Under the pieces are notes generated by a model, which did not search any database, had not been told where the DNA came from, and worked only from the letters and a program-made list of their open reading frames with translations. The position numbers and the translations under genes are program-made. Below, in pieces: positions 42,635 through 51,654 of a DNA stretch of 64,000 nt. The DNA comes from Leisingera coralii (lineage in GTDB: Bacteria > Pseudomonadota > Alphaproteobacteria > Rhodobacterales > Rhodobacteraceae): assembly GCF_049056525.1 (NCBI RefSeq), contig NZ_JBHUPT010000059.1, forward strand, positions 40,307-104,306, in the 5' to 3' direction. Within the stretch, counting starts at the first letter, position 1, and each line of letters opens with the position of its first letter.

Positions 42635-43300
42635 TCACTTGGATAGGAGGGAATCGTTAAAAGAGTATTCAAATTGCGCGATATCCTGCGCACAGGCTGT
42701 GGCAATCGCCTCAGCCGCGGCATCGTCGTAATAGAGCCGCCAATCGCGCTGCCGGCCGCTCTCGTTGACGCGCGGCAGGTTTAGCGCAAAGCCGAGATGA
42801 TCAAACAGCGGCTGCGCGTCGGATTGAAAATGCTCCAGCCGGATATAGAGACGGCACTGCTCTGTGCCGTCGGCATGGCGCATGTAGGAGGACGCCGGGC
42901 TGCCGCGGAAGGCGCTGATGATGTCAGGATGCTGCACAAAGGCGCGGAACTCCAGGTTTTGCGCCAGGCCGATCGCCGGATGATCGAAGGCCTGCTCCCG
43001 CAGCCAGTGATAATAGCTCACCGCCCGGTCCCAGGGGTTGCGCACCATGGTGAAGGCAAACAGGCCCCGCAAGGCGTCCTCCGGCACCAGCCCCTCGATA
43101 TCGGACAGGGTGGAGTGCTTCCACAGGCGGCCGCGGGCCTGCGCGTCCTTCAGGCGGCGGCGGCGCTTCACCGCCTTGGGGGTGTCGCCCAGCATCATGT
43201 CATCCGCCATGGCACGCGCCTCCAGCGCCAGCGCCAGCGCGGTGCCGCCGGTCTTGGGGATATGGATAAAAACGTACCGGCGGCCTTGGGACAGGATCAT
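42635..43300 (-). CDS. Sulfotransferase family protein
   Basis: A 221-residue sulfotransferase of the Sulfotransfer_2 type. The PAPS loop is YVFIHIPKTGGTALALAL and the 3'-phosphate segment is FTMVRNPWDRAVSYYHWL. Short Hexagonal C-terminus follows. It is probably cytoplasmic and sulfates a carbohydrate or similar acceptor; the acceptor is unknown. It is the second sulfotransferase in the window. Confidence 0.87.
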   Translation of the reverse strand: MILSQGRRYVFIHIPKTGGTALALALEARAMADDMMLGDTPKAVKRRRRLKDAQARGRLWKHSTLSDIEGLVPEDALRGLFAFTMVRNPWDRAVSYYHWLREQAFDHPAIGLAQNLEFRAFVQHPDIISAFRGSPASSYMRHADGTEQCRLYIRLEHFQSDAQPLFDHLGFALNLPRVNESGRQRDWRLYYDDAAAEAIATACAQDIAQFEYSFNDSLLSK

Positions 43301-43377
43301 GAGCCGACCCTAGGGTATTGATCCGCACATGGAAATGCCGGAGTTACGCCCGCTGCAGTGCGCGCCTCAGCTCCTTT

Positions 43378-43440
43378 CACCTTTGCGCAAATACTCCGGG
43401 GTGAATTGGCCCCAAAGGGCCAAGAGGGGCAGCGCCCCTG
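43378..43440 (-). repeat. Dispersed gene-end repeat, family 1, copy B
   Basis: On the minus strand, directly after the EamA stop, come AGGGGC-GCT-GCCCCT, TTGGCCC-TTTG-GGGCCAA, then TTCACCCCGGAGTATTTGCG. This repeats the order and much of the sequence after selD (copy A). In the second hairpin the stem differs in length between copies but stays paired. Confidence 0.65.
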
Positions 43441-43445
43441 CCCGT

Positions 43446-44369
43446 CTACCGTGAGCGCAGCGCGATGGTGGCGCCGGCTGCAATGATCAGAGCGATCCCC
43501 AGCATCTGCCACCCGTTCAGCGCCTGTCCCCAATAGGCCCAAGCAACCCCCGGCCCGACGATCATCACCGAGTATTCGAAGACGGCGACATAAGATGCCT
43601 CGCCCAGCTGGTAGGCCTTGGTGATCAGGAACACCCCGCCCACCGCCGCGCAGCCCTGCAGCAGGATCAGGTGCGAGATCTCCCACAGCGGCCAGACCCA
43701 GCCGCGGGTGACAAAGCCGTCGGCGCCCGTAGGCACGTCCTGCGGCCAGATCTCCAGCCCGGCCAGCAGCATGGCCCCCAAGGCCCCCTGCACCAGCAGG
43801 TAGATGAACAGCATCGAAACCGTGCTTTCGCCCTGGCAGTAAAGGCCGGTCGCCAGCGAGCCGAGCGCATAGAACAGCCCGCCCGCCACCGGTACCAGGA
43901 TCAGCCAGTTAAAGGCCGCAGGGTCCGGCTGCAGCACCATCAGCACACCGGCAAAACCGCCGAGAACCGCCGCAACCCGGATCCAGCCGATCCGCATCCT
44001 GAGGAACAGGACGGAGATCACCACGATCAGGATCGGCGAGGTGAACAGCCCCGCAAGCGCCTGGGCAATCGGCATCAGCGCCACGGCGGAGAAGTAGAAC
44101 ACCATAGAGACAGCCACCAGAACCGCCCGCAGCAGCACCGCCCCGAAGTTGCGCGGTGCCAGCCCGCCAAGCCCGGACCGCGCCATCAGCCACAGGAACG
44201 GCAGCGCGACAAAAGTGCGCAGCAGGTAGAATTGGCCGAGCCCGATGGTCTCGGCCAACAGCGGCACTGCGTTGTCCGTAATGCCGATAATCAGCATCGC
44301 GGCCAGCATGGATTGCGCGGCGGCAGCCTGACTGCCGCTGACGGGTGAAAGGGTTGCTGATTGTTTCAT
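43446..44369 (-). CDS. EamA-family (DMT) transporter
   Basis: A 307-residue membrane protein with ten helices as two EamA repeats: MLAAMLIIGITDNAVPLLAE to about 150, and from about 165 FNWLILVPVAGGLFYALGSL on. DMT proteins export amino acids, nucleotides or metabolites. The start at 44369 is preceded by GGAAGAG. The substrate cannot be told; divergent orientation to the acyl-CoA synthetase gene shares a promoter region. Confidence 0.88.
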   Translation of the reverse strand: MKQSATLSPVSGSQAAAAQSMLAAMLIIGITDNAVPLLAETIGLGQFYLLRTFVALPFLWLMARSGLGGLAPRNFGAVLLRAVLVAVSMVFYFSAVALMPIAQALAGLFTSPILIVVISVLFLRMRIGWIRVAAVLGGFAGVLMVLQPDPAAFNWLILVPVAGGLFYALGSLATGLYCQGESTVSMLFIYLLVQGALGAMLLAGLEIWPQDVPTGADGFVTRGWVWPLWEISHLILLQGCAAVGGVFLITKAYQLGEASYVAVFEYSVMIVGPGVAWAYWGQALNGWQMLGIALIIAAGATIALRSR

Positions 44370-44445
44370 GCTCTTCCCATTGCCCGCAACTTTCCGCAAT
44401 ATCTGTTCTCTAAACGACACCAAAGTGATTCAGGGGAGGAAACTG

Positions 44446-46074
44446 ATGGGGTGGATGGCGGATGAAACCGGTCTGGAAAAGACCGCCGCGAATTATGTGC
44501 CGCTGACGCCGCTGTCGCATCTGCAGCGGGCGGCGCAGGTATTCCCGGACCATCTGGCCGTGGTTTATGGCAAGCACCGCAAGACCTATGCCGAATACCA
44601 CGAGCGCTGCACCCGCCTCGCCTCGGGCCTGGCCAAGCTGGGGGTGAAGCCCGGCGATGTGGTGGCTACCTTGCTGCCGAACATTCCGGCCCAGGCAGAG
44701 GCGCATTTCGGCGTGCCGGCCTGCGGCGCGGTGCTGAACACCATCAACACCCGGCTGGATGTGGGCACGGTGTCCTACATCTTTGATCACGGCGAGGCCA
44801 AGGTGGTGCTGGTCGACCCGCAATTCCTGGAGCTGGCCGAGGCCGCGGTGGAAGAGATGGAAGGCCCCGCCCCGGTGCTGATCGAAGTGGCGGATGACCA
44901 GGCCAGCTGGCACGCCACCGGCAGGCACACGGAATACGAGGCATTGCTGGCCAGCGGCGATCCTGAGTTCGACTGGATCATGCCAGAGGATGAATGGGAA
45001 AGCCTGGCGCTGAACTATACCTCCGGCACCACCGGGCGGCCGAAGGGCGTGGTTTATCATCACCGCGGCGCCTACCTGATGACCATGGGCACGGTGGTGT
45101 CCTGGCGGATGGTGCTGCACCCGGTCTATCTGACCATCGTGCCGCTGTTCCACTGCAACGGCTGGAACCACACCTGGATGATGCCGCTGGTCGGCGGCAC
45201 CGTGGTCTGCTGCCGCGACATTTCGGCACAGAACATCTATAACGCCATTCATTACGAGGGCGTCACCCATTTCGGCGGCGCGCCGATCGTGCTGAACATG
45301 CTGGTCAACGCGCTGGACGAAGAGCGCCGCACCTTCGAGCACACGGTGGAAGTCTTCACCGCAGGCGCCCCGCCTGCCCCGGCGACGCTGTCGAAGATCG
45401 AGAACCTCGGCTTCAACATCACCCATGTCTACGGGCTGACCGAGACCTTCGGCCATGTCACCGAATGCTACTGGAAGGCGGGTGAATGGGACGGGCTGGA
45501 CAAGGCGGGCATTGCCGCCAGGAAATCCCGCCAGGGCGTCGCGATGCCGATGCTGGAGCCGGTGGTGGTGCGCGACAGCGAGCACAATGTGCTGCCGATG
45601 GACGGCCAGAGCCAGGGCGAGATCGCGCTCCGCGGCAATGTGGTGATGAAGGGCTATCTGAAGAACCCGGAGGCCACCGCCGAGGCCTTCAAGGGCGGCT
45701 ATTTCAACTCCGGCGACCTGGCGGTGCAGCACCCGGATGGCTACATCCAGATCGCCGACCGGGCCAAGGACATCATCATCTCGGGCGGCGAAAACATCTC
45801 ATCCGTCGAGGTCGAGGGCGTGCTGATGGCGCACCCGGATGTGCTGCTGGCCGCCGTTGCGGCGATGCCGGATGAGAAGTGGGGCGAGGTGCCTTGCGCC
45901 TTTGTCGAGCTGAAGCCCGGCTCCAGCACCGACGAGGCGGCGCTGATCGCCTTCACACGCGAGACTCTGGCGGGCTTCAAGGCGCCCAAGAAAGTGGTGT
46001 TCCAGGAGCTGCCCAAGACCTCCACCGGCAAGATCCAGAAGTTCGAACTGAGAAAAATCGCCAAGTCTCTGTAA
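44446..46074 (+). CDS. AMP-binding acyl-CoA synthetase
   Basis: A 542-residue adenylate-forming enzyme. The P-loop-like A3 motif is LNYTSGTTGRPKGVVYHHRG, then VYGLTETFGH, YFNSGDLAV, and the C-terminal A10 lysine in PKTSTGKIQKFELR. It activates a carboxylic acid to acyl-AMP then acyl-CoA. The start was chosen after GGGGAGGA at 44433-44440. It belongs to the medium/short-chain or DmdB-like clade, so fatty acid or methylmercaptopropionate activation is possible; the nearby acyl-CoA dehydrogenases favour fatty acids. Confidence 0.92.
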   Translation: MGWMADETGLEKTAANYVPLTPLSHLQRAAQVFPDHLAVVYGKHRKTYAEYHERCTRLASGLAKLGVKPGDVVATLLPNIPAQAEAHFGVPACGAVLNTINTRLDVGTVSYIFDHGEAKVVLVDPQFLELAEAAVEEMEGPAPVLIEVADDQASWHATGRHTEYEALLASGDPEFDWIMPEDEWESLALNYTSGTTGRPKGVVYHHRGAYLMTMGTVVSWRMVLHPVYLTIVPLFHCNGWNHTWMMPLVGGTVVCCRDISAQNIYNAIHYEGVTHFGGAPIVLNMLVNALDEERRTFEHTVEVFTAGAPPAPATLSKIENLGFNITHVYGLTETFGHVTECYWKAGEWDGLDKAGIAARKSRQGVAMPMLEPVVVRDSEHNVLPMDGQSQGEIALRGNVVMKGYLKNPEATAEAFKGGYFNSGDLAVQHPDGYIQIADRAKDIIISGGENISSVEVEGVLMAHPDVLLAAVAAMPDEKWGEVPCAFVELKPGSSTDEAALIAFTRETLAGFKAPKKVVFQELPKTSTGKIQKFELRKIAKSL

Positions 46075-46097
46075 GATTTCACGGCGAAACGGCATCC

Positions 46098-46130
46098 GGG
46101 GCGGCAAAGCAAATTGCCGCCCCTGTTTTA
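46098..46130 (+). terminator. Terminator after acyl-CoA synthetase
   Basis: A perfect 10-bp stem GGGGCGGCAA-N6-TTGCCGCCCC followed by TGTTTTA, 24 bp past the stop. Confidence 0.88.
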
Positions 46131-46178
46131 TGTGATTATTCTGGCGGCAATGATAATCACGGGGGCCGGGCTGGCTGC

Positions 46179-47189
46179 ATGACGGCATTGAAGGAATTCG
46201 AGCGGCTGGAGGCTGCGGGCTTGTGGCGCGCAGATCCGGAGGCGCAGCGGCGGGATGTGATCATCTCGCTGGGCGATGCGACGCTGACCATTGCCAGCAT
46301 GAACGACCGCCCCCTGGCGCATTGGTCGCTGGCCGCGGTGGAGCGCGCCAATCCCGGCTTGTTCCCGGCCCTGTTCCACCCCGACGGCGACCCCGGCGAG
46401 ACGCTGGAAATTGCCGAGGACGAGACCGCCATGCTGGAGGCGATTGCCCGGGTGCAAAACGCCATCGGCCGCTCCCGCGCGCATCCCGGGCGGCTGCGGG
46501 CGGTTACTGTGCTGGGCACACTGGCGCTGGTTCTGGCACTGCTGGTGCTGTGGCTGCCGGGGGCGGTCACCCGCCATGCGGTCAGCGTGGTTCCGGAGAT
46601 CAAGCGCAAGGCCATCGGCCAGGCGCTGCTGGGGCGGATCGAGCGGGTTTCCGGCCCGGCCTGCGCCACCCCCGAAGCCGCGCCGATACTGAAGAACCTG
46701 GCGCAGCGCACCGGGGTGCGGCAGCTGGCCATTCTGCGCTCTGGCATTCCCGGCAGCCTGCATCTGCCCGGCGGCATCGTGCTGCTGAACCGCTCCTTCG
46801 TGGAAGATTTCGAGGATCCGGCGGTGGCGGCCGGGGCGATCCTGGCCGAACGCGCCCGCGCTGAAGCCAGCGATCCCATGTATGAGCTGCTGGAGGCAGG
46901 CGGTGTCCTGGCCACGTTCAAATTGCTGACCACCGGCGACCTGGACCGGTCCACGCTGGATGCCTACTCCGAGGCCACCCTGGCCAGCCCGCGGCCCGCA
47001 GTGCCGGACCAGGTGCTGCTGGCGGAGTTTGCCCGTGCGGCCCTGCCCTCCTCGCCCTATGCCTATGCGCTGGACATCACCGGCGAGACGGTGCTGGGGC
47101 TGATCGAAGCCGACCCGATGGCCGGGCGCGAGCTGGAGCCTGTGCTGAACGACCGCGACTGGGTGCAGCTGCAAAACATCTGCGGCTGA
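46179..47189 (+). CDS. Membrane protein with degenerate M48 peptidase-like domain
   Basis: A 336-residue protein. Residues 1-100 are cytoplasmic, acidic, with DVIISLGDATLTIASMNDRP; one membrane helix spans about 107-128; the rest would face the periplasm. The block SLHLPGGIVLLNRSFVEDF then AAGAILAERARAEASDP (residues about 193-232) resembles M48 Ste24/HtpX-like metallopeptidases, where HExxH would lie in the next helix; here it is AERAR, with no zinc ligands, so it is probably inactive. A similar domain is common in roseobacters without known function. The start at 46179 is the first ATG with the family N-terminus. Confidence 0.65.
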   Translation: MTALKEFERLEAAGLWRADPEAQRRDVIISLGDATLTIASMNDRPLAHWSLAAVERANPGLFPALFHPDGDPGETLEIAEDETAMLEAIARVQNAIGRSRAHPGRLRAVTVLGTLALVLALLVLWLPGAVTRHAVSVVPEIKRKAIGQALLGRIERVSGPACATPEAAPILKNLAQRTGVRQLAILRSGIPGSLHLPGGIVLLNRSFVEDFEDPAVAAGAILAERARAEASDPMYELLEAGGVLATFKLLTTGDLDRSTLDAYSEATLASPRPAVPDQVLLAEFARAALPSSPYAYALDITGETVLGLIEADPMAGRELEPVLNDRDWVQLQNICG

Positions 47190-47302
47190 CCCAGGTTTCC
47201 GCCCTCCGGCCTGCCCGGGAAGACCTGCCAATCGCCTGACGGCGCCGGATCTGCTATGATCGGCCGTATCTGGGCAGATGCACGTTCAGGGGGGATTGCG
47301 CC

Positions 47303-48115
47303 ATGACGGAGAATGCATCCAGTTTCACGGGGGATATTCCAAGCCATTATGACAGGGGCCTGGGACCGGTCATCTTTCACGACTATGCGAATGATCTGGC
47401 GGACCGGTGCCGCAGCCACGCTCCGCAAAACGTCCTGGAGCTTGCCGCGGGAACCGGGATTGTCTCGCAGCGGCTGAGGAACAGGCTGCCGCCGGAATGC
47501 AAGCTGACTGTCACGGACCTGAACGAACCGATGCTGGCGCTGGCGCAGGCGAAACTGTCCGGTGCCGGCAATGTCGCCTTTCAAGCCGCCGATGCGATGG
47601 AGCTTCCGTTTGACGACGGCAGCTTTGACCTGATTGCCTGCCAGTTCGGGGTGATGTTCTTTCCGGACAAGGCGTCGGCCTTCCGGGAGGCCGCGCGGGT
47701 GCTGAGACCCGGCGGGCACTATGTCTTCAACGTCTGGGCGCCAATGGCGCAGAACCCGTTTGCGGAAATTGCCGACGCCGAAGCCGCGCGGTTTTTCCCG
47801 GAGGATCCGCCGGGGTTCTACAAGGTTCCGTTCCACTACGGCGATCCCGCGGCCGTGACCGCAGATCTGAACGGTGAGGACTGGGCGGATGTCAGCCATG
47901 ACAATGTCAGGCTGGAGAAACCCATCGGTGATGCGGAAAGATTTGCCGAGGCGCTGGTCTATGGCAATCCGATGATCGACGAAATCCGCAGCCGGGGCGG
48001 CGTTGACCCCGATGAAGTCGCCAGCGCCATCCTGGACGCCTTGCGCGGCCGGTTCGGGCCGCCGCCGCTGCGGATGCCCCTTGCCGCTGTGATCTTTACC
48101 TGCCGGCGGCAGTAG
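47303..48115 (+). CDS. Class I SAM-dependent methyltransferase
   Basis: A 270-residue methyltransferase. SAM-binding motif I is VLELAAGTGIVSQRL, motif II LTVTDLNEPMLALA, then ADAMELPFDDGSFDLIACQF and VLRPGGHYVFNVW, as in UbiE/COQ5-like Methyltransf_11 proteins. The acceptor substrate is unknown. It is single-standing, with the SPOR gene converging. Confidence 0.88.
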   Translation: MTENASSFTGDIPSHYDRGLGPVIFHDYANDLADRCRSHAPQNVLELAAGTGIVSQRLRNRLPPECKLTVTDLNEPMLALAQAKLSGAGNVAFQAADAMELPFDDGSFDLIACQFGVMFFPDKASAFREAARVLRPGGHYVFNVWAPMAQNPFAEIADAEAARFFPEDPPGFYKVPFHYGDPAAVTADLNGEDWADVSHDNVRLEKPIGDAERFAEALVYGNPMIDEIRSRGGVDPDEVASAILDALRGRFGPPPLRMPLAAVIFTCRRQ

Positions 48116-48161
48116 CGCCTGGCTGCCGACTTTCACCGGCACATGTCAGACAAGGAACGGC

Positions 48162-48184
48162 AAAAAGCCGGGCAGAGACCCGGC
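48162..48184 (-). terminator. Terminator of the SPOR-domain gene
   Basis: Read on the minus strand: GCCGGG-TCTCTG-CCCGGC then TTTTTG, 27 bp after the SPOR gene stop. Confidence 0.85.
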
Positions 48185-48210
48185 CTTAGCACTTGCCTGT
48201 TCCGAGGATG

Positions 48211-49554
48211 CTACTTGCTGAGCCGGGCGCCGCTGAAACCTGCGCGCTGCACCTTGACCAGGGCGGCCGCAGCCTGGCCGCTGTCGCGGTACGGTCCGGC
48301 CAGAACCACCTTGTAAGGCTGGCCCTTGCGGCTGACGGTGCCAAGCCGCACCGGCAGGCCGGAGCCTGCCAGCTTGCGGGCGGCGGCGCGGGCCTGATCC
48401 GCGTCTGCATAGGTGGCGGCCCGGACATAGCGCTGTGCCGTAACGGCTTGCTTGGGCGCGGCCGCGCCGGGTGCCGAGCGGGTGGAAATGCGCAGCTCGG
48501 ATGCCCCGGCCTCAGCCGGGCTGCGGCGGGCCTCGCGCGGCAGCCTCACCGTGGGACGGTCCAGCGGCAGCTGCACCAGCCGGCGCGGCACGCCATCGCC
48601 CCAGATCTGCGCCATCTGCGCGTCCCCCTCAGGCGTGCGGACGCCGCGCATCGGGTTCAGGCGGTTGTCCGCGCGCTCCACCATCAGATAGCCGGCAGGG
48701 GTCTTGGCAAAGCCGGTCACCACCGCAGGCCGCACCGTGCGCACCGCCCGCTGCGGGTTCAGGCGCCCGTCGGTCCACACGGTCCGGTAGCCCTTTGGCA
48801 CCGTGAAACTGTTGCTGAGGCGGCGGTCCTGATGGATGTGCGCCTGCACGACCCGGGTGTTGGGCGTCAGCCGCAGGGAGGATTGCGGGCCGACATAGGT
48901 AACAGGCGGAGCCGTCTGCGGGCCGCAGCGCACCCCGGTGGAGTTCGTGTACTTCCGGCTGGTTTCCGAGATGCCTGCACAGGGGTTGCCGTCTGCGGGT
49001 TTTGGCGCGGCAGCGGCCGGCGCCGGTGCGGATTCCGGGGCCGTGCGCACCACCTTCTTGGCAGCGGGCTTGGGCGCCGGTGCCGCCGCGGGGGCCGGCC
49101 GGGCGGTGGCGGCCTGCGGCGTGCGGCGCGGCTTGGCGGTGGTCACCACCTTGGGCGGCGGGCTGGCCGCCGCCGGCTTGGCAGCGGCAGGTGCCGGTTT
49201 CGCTGATGCCGGCTTGTCTGCCGCTGCCTGCGCGGGCTGCTGGCTCGGCTCCAGCGTGATCAGCTCCGGGGCCGCGGCGCGCGGCTGCTGCCGGGTGGTA
49301 CCGGCAATCCTGGTCGGCTGGTAGCCGCAAACCTGCTTGCGCGAGCGGGTTACCCGCGGCACCCAGGTCACGTTGCCATCAATGCCTGCCCGGATGTAGA
49401 CGCAGCCGCGGCTGTCGACAAACTGCCGCCCCTTGTAAGAGGCCGGCGGATACTCGGCTGGCGGGCTTGAGGGGCGCAGGGTTTGTGCCTGTATACCTGC
49501 TGCGCCTGTAGCCCCCGTGATGATGGCGAGTGCAATAATTCTAGTTATTTTCAT
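48211..49554 (-). CDS. SPOR-domain exported protein with Pro/Ala-rich linker
   Basis: A 447-residue secreted or periplasmic protein: signal peptide MKITRIIALAIITGATGAAG, a small N-terminal Cys-containing domain (FVDSRGCVYIRAGIDG and VTWVPRVTRSRKQVCGY), a long Ala/Pro/Lys-rich linker (about 90-190), then two tandem copies of GYRTVW..DGRLNPQRAVRT and GYLMVER..NRLNPMRGVRT at about 255-273 and 288-307, and a C-terminal SPOR domain (374-445) that binds denuded septal peptidoglycan. It is probably a cell-division or envelope protein. The start was chosen at the signal peptide. Confidence 0.85.
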   Translation of the reverse strand: MKITRIIALAIITGATGAAGIQAQTLRPSSPPAEYPPASYKGRQFVDSRGCVYIRAGIDGNVTWVPRVTRSRKQVCGYQPTRIAGTTRQQPRAAAPELITLEPSQQPAQAAADKPASAKPAPAAAKPAAASPPPKVVTTAKPRRTPQAATARPAPAAAPAPKPAAKKVVRTAPESAPAPAAAAPKPADGNPCAGISETSRKYTNSTGVRCGPQTAPPVTYVGPQSSLRLTPNTRVVQAHIHQDRRLSNSFTVPKGYRTVWTDGRLNPQRAVRTVRPAVVTGFAKTPAGYLMVERADNRLNPMRGVRTPEGDAQMAQIWGDGVPRRLVQLPLDRPTVRLPREARRSPAEAGASELRISTRSAPGAAAPKQAVTAQRYVRAATYADADQARAAARKLAGSGLPVRLGTVSRKGQPYKVVLAGPYRDSGQAAAALVKVQRAGFSGARLSK

Positions 49555-49696
49555 TCCTGCGCCCCACAAAATATGGCTGCAGGATGCCCGACTCCGGCCT
49601 GTGAGTAAAGATTCTGCGGCAACAATAAGGCCGCAACCCGGCAATTTTTGCGCCAATTGGAGCTAATTCACACCGGTTCCGGGATCTCCCGGAGAG

Positions 49697-49726
49697 CTGC
49701 CAAGGCGCGCGGAAGCGCCTTGGCAG
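49697..49726 (-). terminator. Hairpin after upp, probable terminator
   Basis: A perfect 12-bp stem CTGCCAAGGCGC-N6-GCGCCTTGGCAG starts 9 bp after the upp stop. No U-run follows on the minus strand. The rest of the gap to the SPOR gene holds nothing else. Confidence 0.5.
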
Positions 49727-49734
49727 GGCAAGGG

Positions 49735-50367
49735 TCACTTGGTGCCGAACATCCGGTCGCCGGCATCGCCCAAGCCCGGCAGGATATACCCCTTGGCGTT
49801 GATCTCGCGGTCCACCGAAGCGGTGACGATCGGCACGTCCGGGTGCGCCTCTTTCATCCGGGCAACCCCTTCGGGCGACGCCAGCAGGCACAGGAAGCGG
49901 ATGTTGTTGGCGCCGGCCTTTTTCAGCAGATCGACGGCAGCGGCCGAACTGTTTCCGGTGGCCAGCATCGGGTCCACCGCGATCACCAGCCGGTCCTTCA
50001 GGCCCTCGGGCGCCTTGAAGTAATACTGCACCGGCTCCAAGGTCTCCTCGTCGCGGTAGAGGCCGACAAAACCGACGCGGGCCGAGGGGATCAGCTCCAG
50101 CACGCCGTCGAGCATGCCGTTGCCCGCGCGCAGGATCGACACCAGCGCCAGCTTCTTTCCGGCCAGGATCGGCGCCTCCATTTCCTCCATCGGGGTTTCG
50201 ATGTTGGTGGTGGTCAGCGGCATTTCGCGGGTGATTTCATAGGCCAGCAGCTGGGTGATTTCCCGCAGCAGGCGGCGGAAGCCCGCAGTGGACGTGCCCT
50301 TGTCCCGCATCAGGGTCAGCTTGTGCTGCACAAGCGGGTGATCAACAACGGTCAGGTGGTCGGTCAT
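49735..50367 (-). CDS. upp: Uracil phosphoribosyltransferase
   Basis: A 210-residue Upp. The PRPP-binding loop is VIAVDPMLATGNSSAAAVDL, the start DHLTVVDHPLVQHKLTLMR is standard, and the C-terminus ILPGLGDAGDRMFGTK is nearly invariant. It makes UMP from uracil and PRPP. GAGGAG at 6 nt upstream sets the start. It is 75 bp after deoB; an inverted repeat at that junction suggests separate control. Confidence 0.97.
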   Translation of the reverse strand: MTDHLTVVDHPLVQHKLTLMRDKGTSTAGFRRLLREITQLLAYEITREMPLTTTNIETPMEEMEAPILAGKKLALVSILRAGNGMLDGVLELIPSARVGFVGLYRDEETLEPVQYYFKAPEGLKDRLVIAVDPMLATGNSSAAAVDLLKKAGANNIRFLCLLASPEGVARMKEAHPDVPIVTASVDREINAKGYILPGLGDAGDRMFGTK

Positions 50368-50429
50368 GGGGCACTCCTCAGATTTGATTGCAGCGCTTTT
50401 ACGGGCTTGGCCGCGGCAGGCAAGCGGGT

Positions 50430-50447
50430 TTTGACCATAAGGTCAAA
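50430..50447. promoter_or_regulatory. Operator-like inverted repeat at the deoB/upp junction
   Basis: TTTGACC-ATAA-GGTCAAA is a perfect 7-bp inverted repeat overlapping the deoB stop, 63 bp upstream of upp. It matches 14 of 18 bases of the one upstream of cdd. Confidence 0.65.
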
Positions 50448-51654
50448 GAAAACTCTTGCCCGAACCTTGAGCCGGGACGTTCAGATGGGCCGCGACGGAG
50501 GCGCCCACATCTGCGAATTTGACCTGCCCGATGGGGCCCGCGTCAAGCCCTGCAATCAGAACCGGCACCTGTTCGCGGGTGTGGTCAGTGCCGGGCCAGC
50601 TGGGATCATTGCCGTGATCGGCGGTCAGCAGCAGCATGTCGCCCTTGCGCAGCATGGGCAGCAGGCGGCCGATTTCACCATCGAACCACTCCAGCGCCCG
50701 GGCATAGCCGGAGATATCGCGGGTGTGGCCGTACATACTGTCGAACTCGACGAAGTTGGCGAATGTCAGGCTGCCGTCCCCTGCCGTTTCCACCGCCTCA
50801 AACAGATGCTGCATCAGCTGGGCATCCGCGCCCTTCTTCAAGGTATCGATGCCGGACATGGAGAAGATGTCGCCGATCTTGCCGATGGCATGAACCTTAC
50901 CGCCCGCCTCCTGCACCCAGTTGGTCAGCACCGGCGCGGGCGGGGCGATGGCATAGTCGCGGCGGTTGGTGGTGCGGGTGAAGCCCTCTTCTGCCGAGCC
51001 CAGGAAGGGGCGCGCAATGACACGGCCCACTTTCATAGCGTGCAGGCGCGGGGCAATGGCCTCGCAGAGCTTCAGCAGGCGTTCGAGGCCGAAGGTCTCC
51101 TCATGCGCGGCAATCTGGAAGACGCTGTCGGCGGAGGTGTAGCAGATCGGCTTGCCCGTCCGCATGTGTTCGGCGCCGAGATCATCGAGGATCACGGTGC
51201 CGGAGGCGTGGCAATTGCCCAGAATACCATCGGTGCCCGCCTGCTCCGCGACGAAGGCGGAGAGATCCTCGGGAAAGGACGGCGCCTGATCGGGGAAGTA
51301 ATGCCAGTCCCAGGGCACCGGCAGGCCTGCCAGCTCCCAATGGCCCGAGGGCGTGTCCTTGCCGCGGCTGAGTTCGCTGGCGCAGCCCCAACGGCCCTGC
51401 GGCTCCGCGTCCAGCCCCGGGAACGGCACCGAGGACGCCAGCCGCATCGCCGCGCCAAGGCCGAGGCGTTCCATGTTCGGCACCTGCAAGGGGCCGCTGC
51501 GGCCGACCTCCGCCTGCCCGGCAGCGCAGGCCTGGGCGATATGGGCCAGCGTGTTGGCGCCAAGGTCCGGCAGATCGCCGTTGAAGAAGGTCCCGGCATC
51601 CGGCGCGCCGCCGATGCCGGCAGAGTCCATGACCACAAGAAAGGCACGGGGCAT
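50443..51654 (-). CDS. deoB: Phosphopentomutase
   Basis: A 403-residue DeoB of the alkaline-phosphatase superfamily with a Mn site: FLVVMDSAGIGGAPDA at the N-terminus with the catalytic residues, and TADHGNDPSWPGTDHTREQ near the C-terminus. It interconverts ribose- or deoxyribose-1-phosphate and -5-phosphate in nucleoside breakdown. The start overlaps the deoA stop by one base. Confidence 0.96.
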   Translation of the reverse strand: MPRAFLVVMDSAGIGGAPDAGTFFNGDLPDLGANTLAHIAQACAAGQAEVGRSGPLQVPNMERLGLGAAMRLASSVPFPGLDAEPQGRWGCASELSRGKDTPSGHWELAGLPVPWDWHYFPDQAPSFPEDLSAFVAEQAGTDGILGNCHASGTVILDDLGAEHMRTGKPICYTSADSVFQIAAHEETFGLERLLKLCEAIAPRLHAMKVGRVIARPFLGSAEEGFTRTTNRRDYAIAPPAPVLTNWVQEAGGKVHAIGKIGDIFSMSGIDTLKKGADAQLMQHLFEAVETAGDGSLTFANFVEFDSMYGHTRDISGYARALEWFDGEIGRLLPMLRKGDMLLLTADHGNDPSWPGTDHTREQVPVLIAGLDAGPIGQVKFADVGASVAAHLNVPAQGSGKSFL

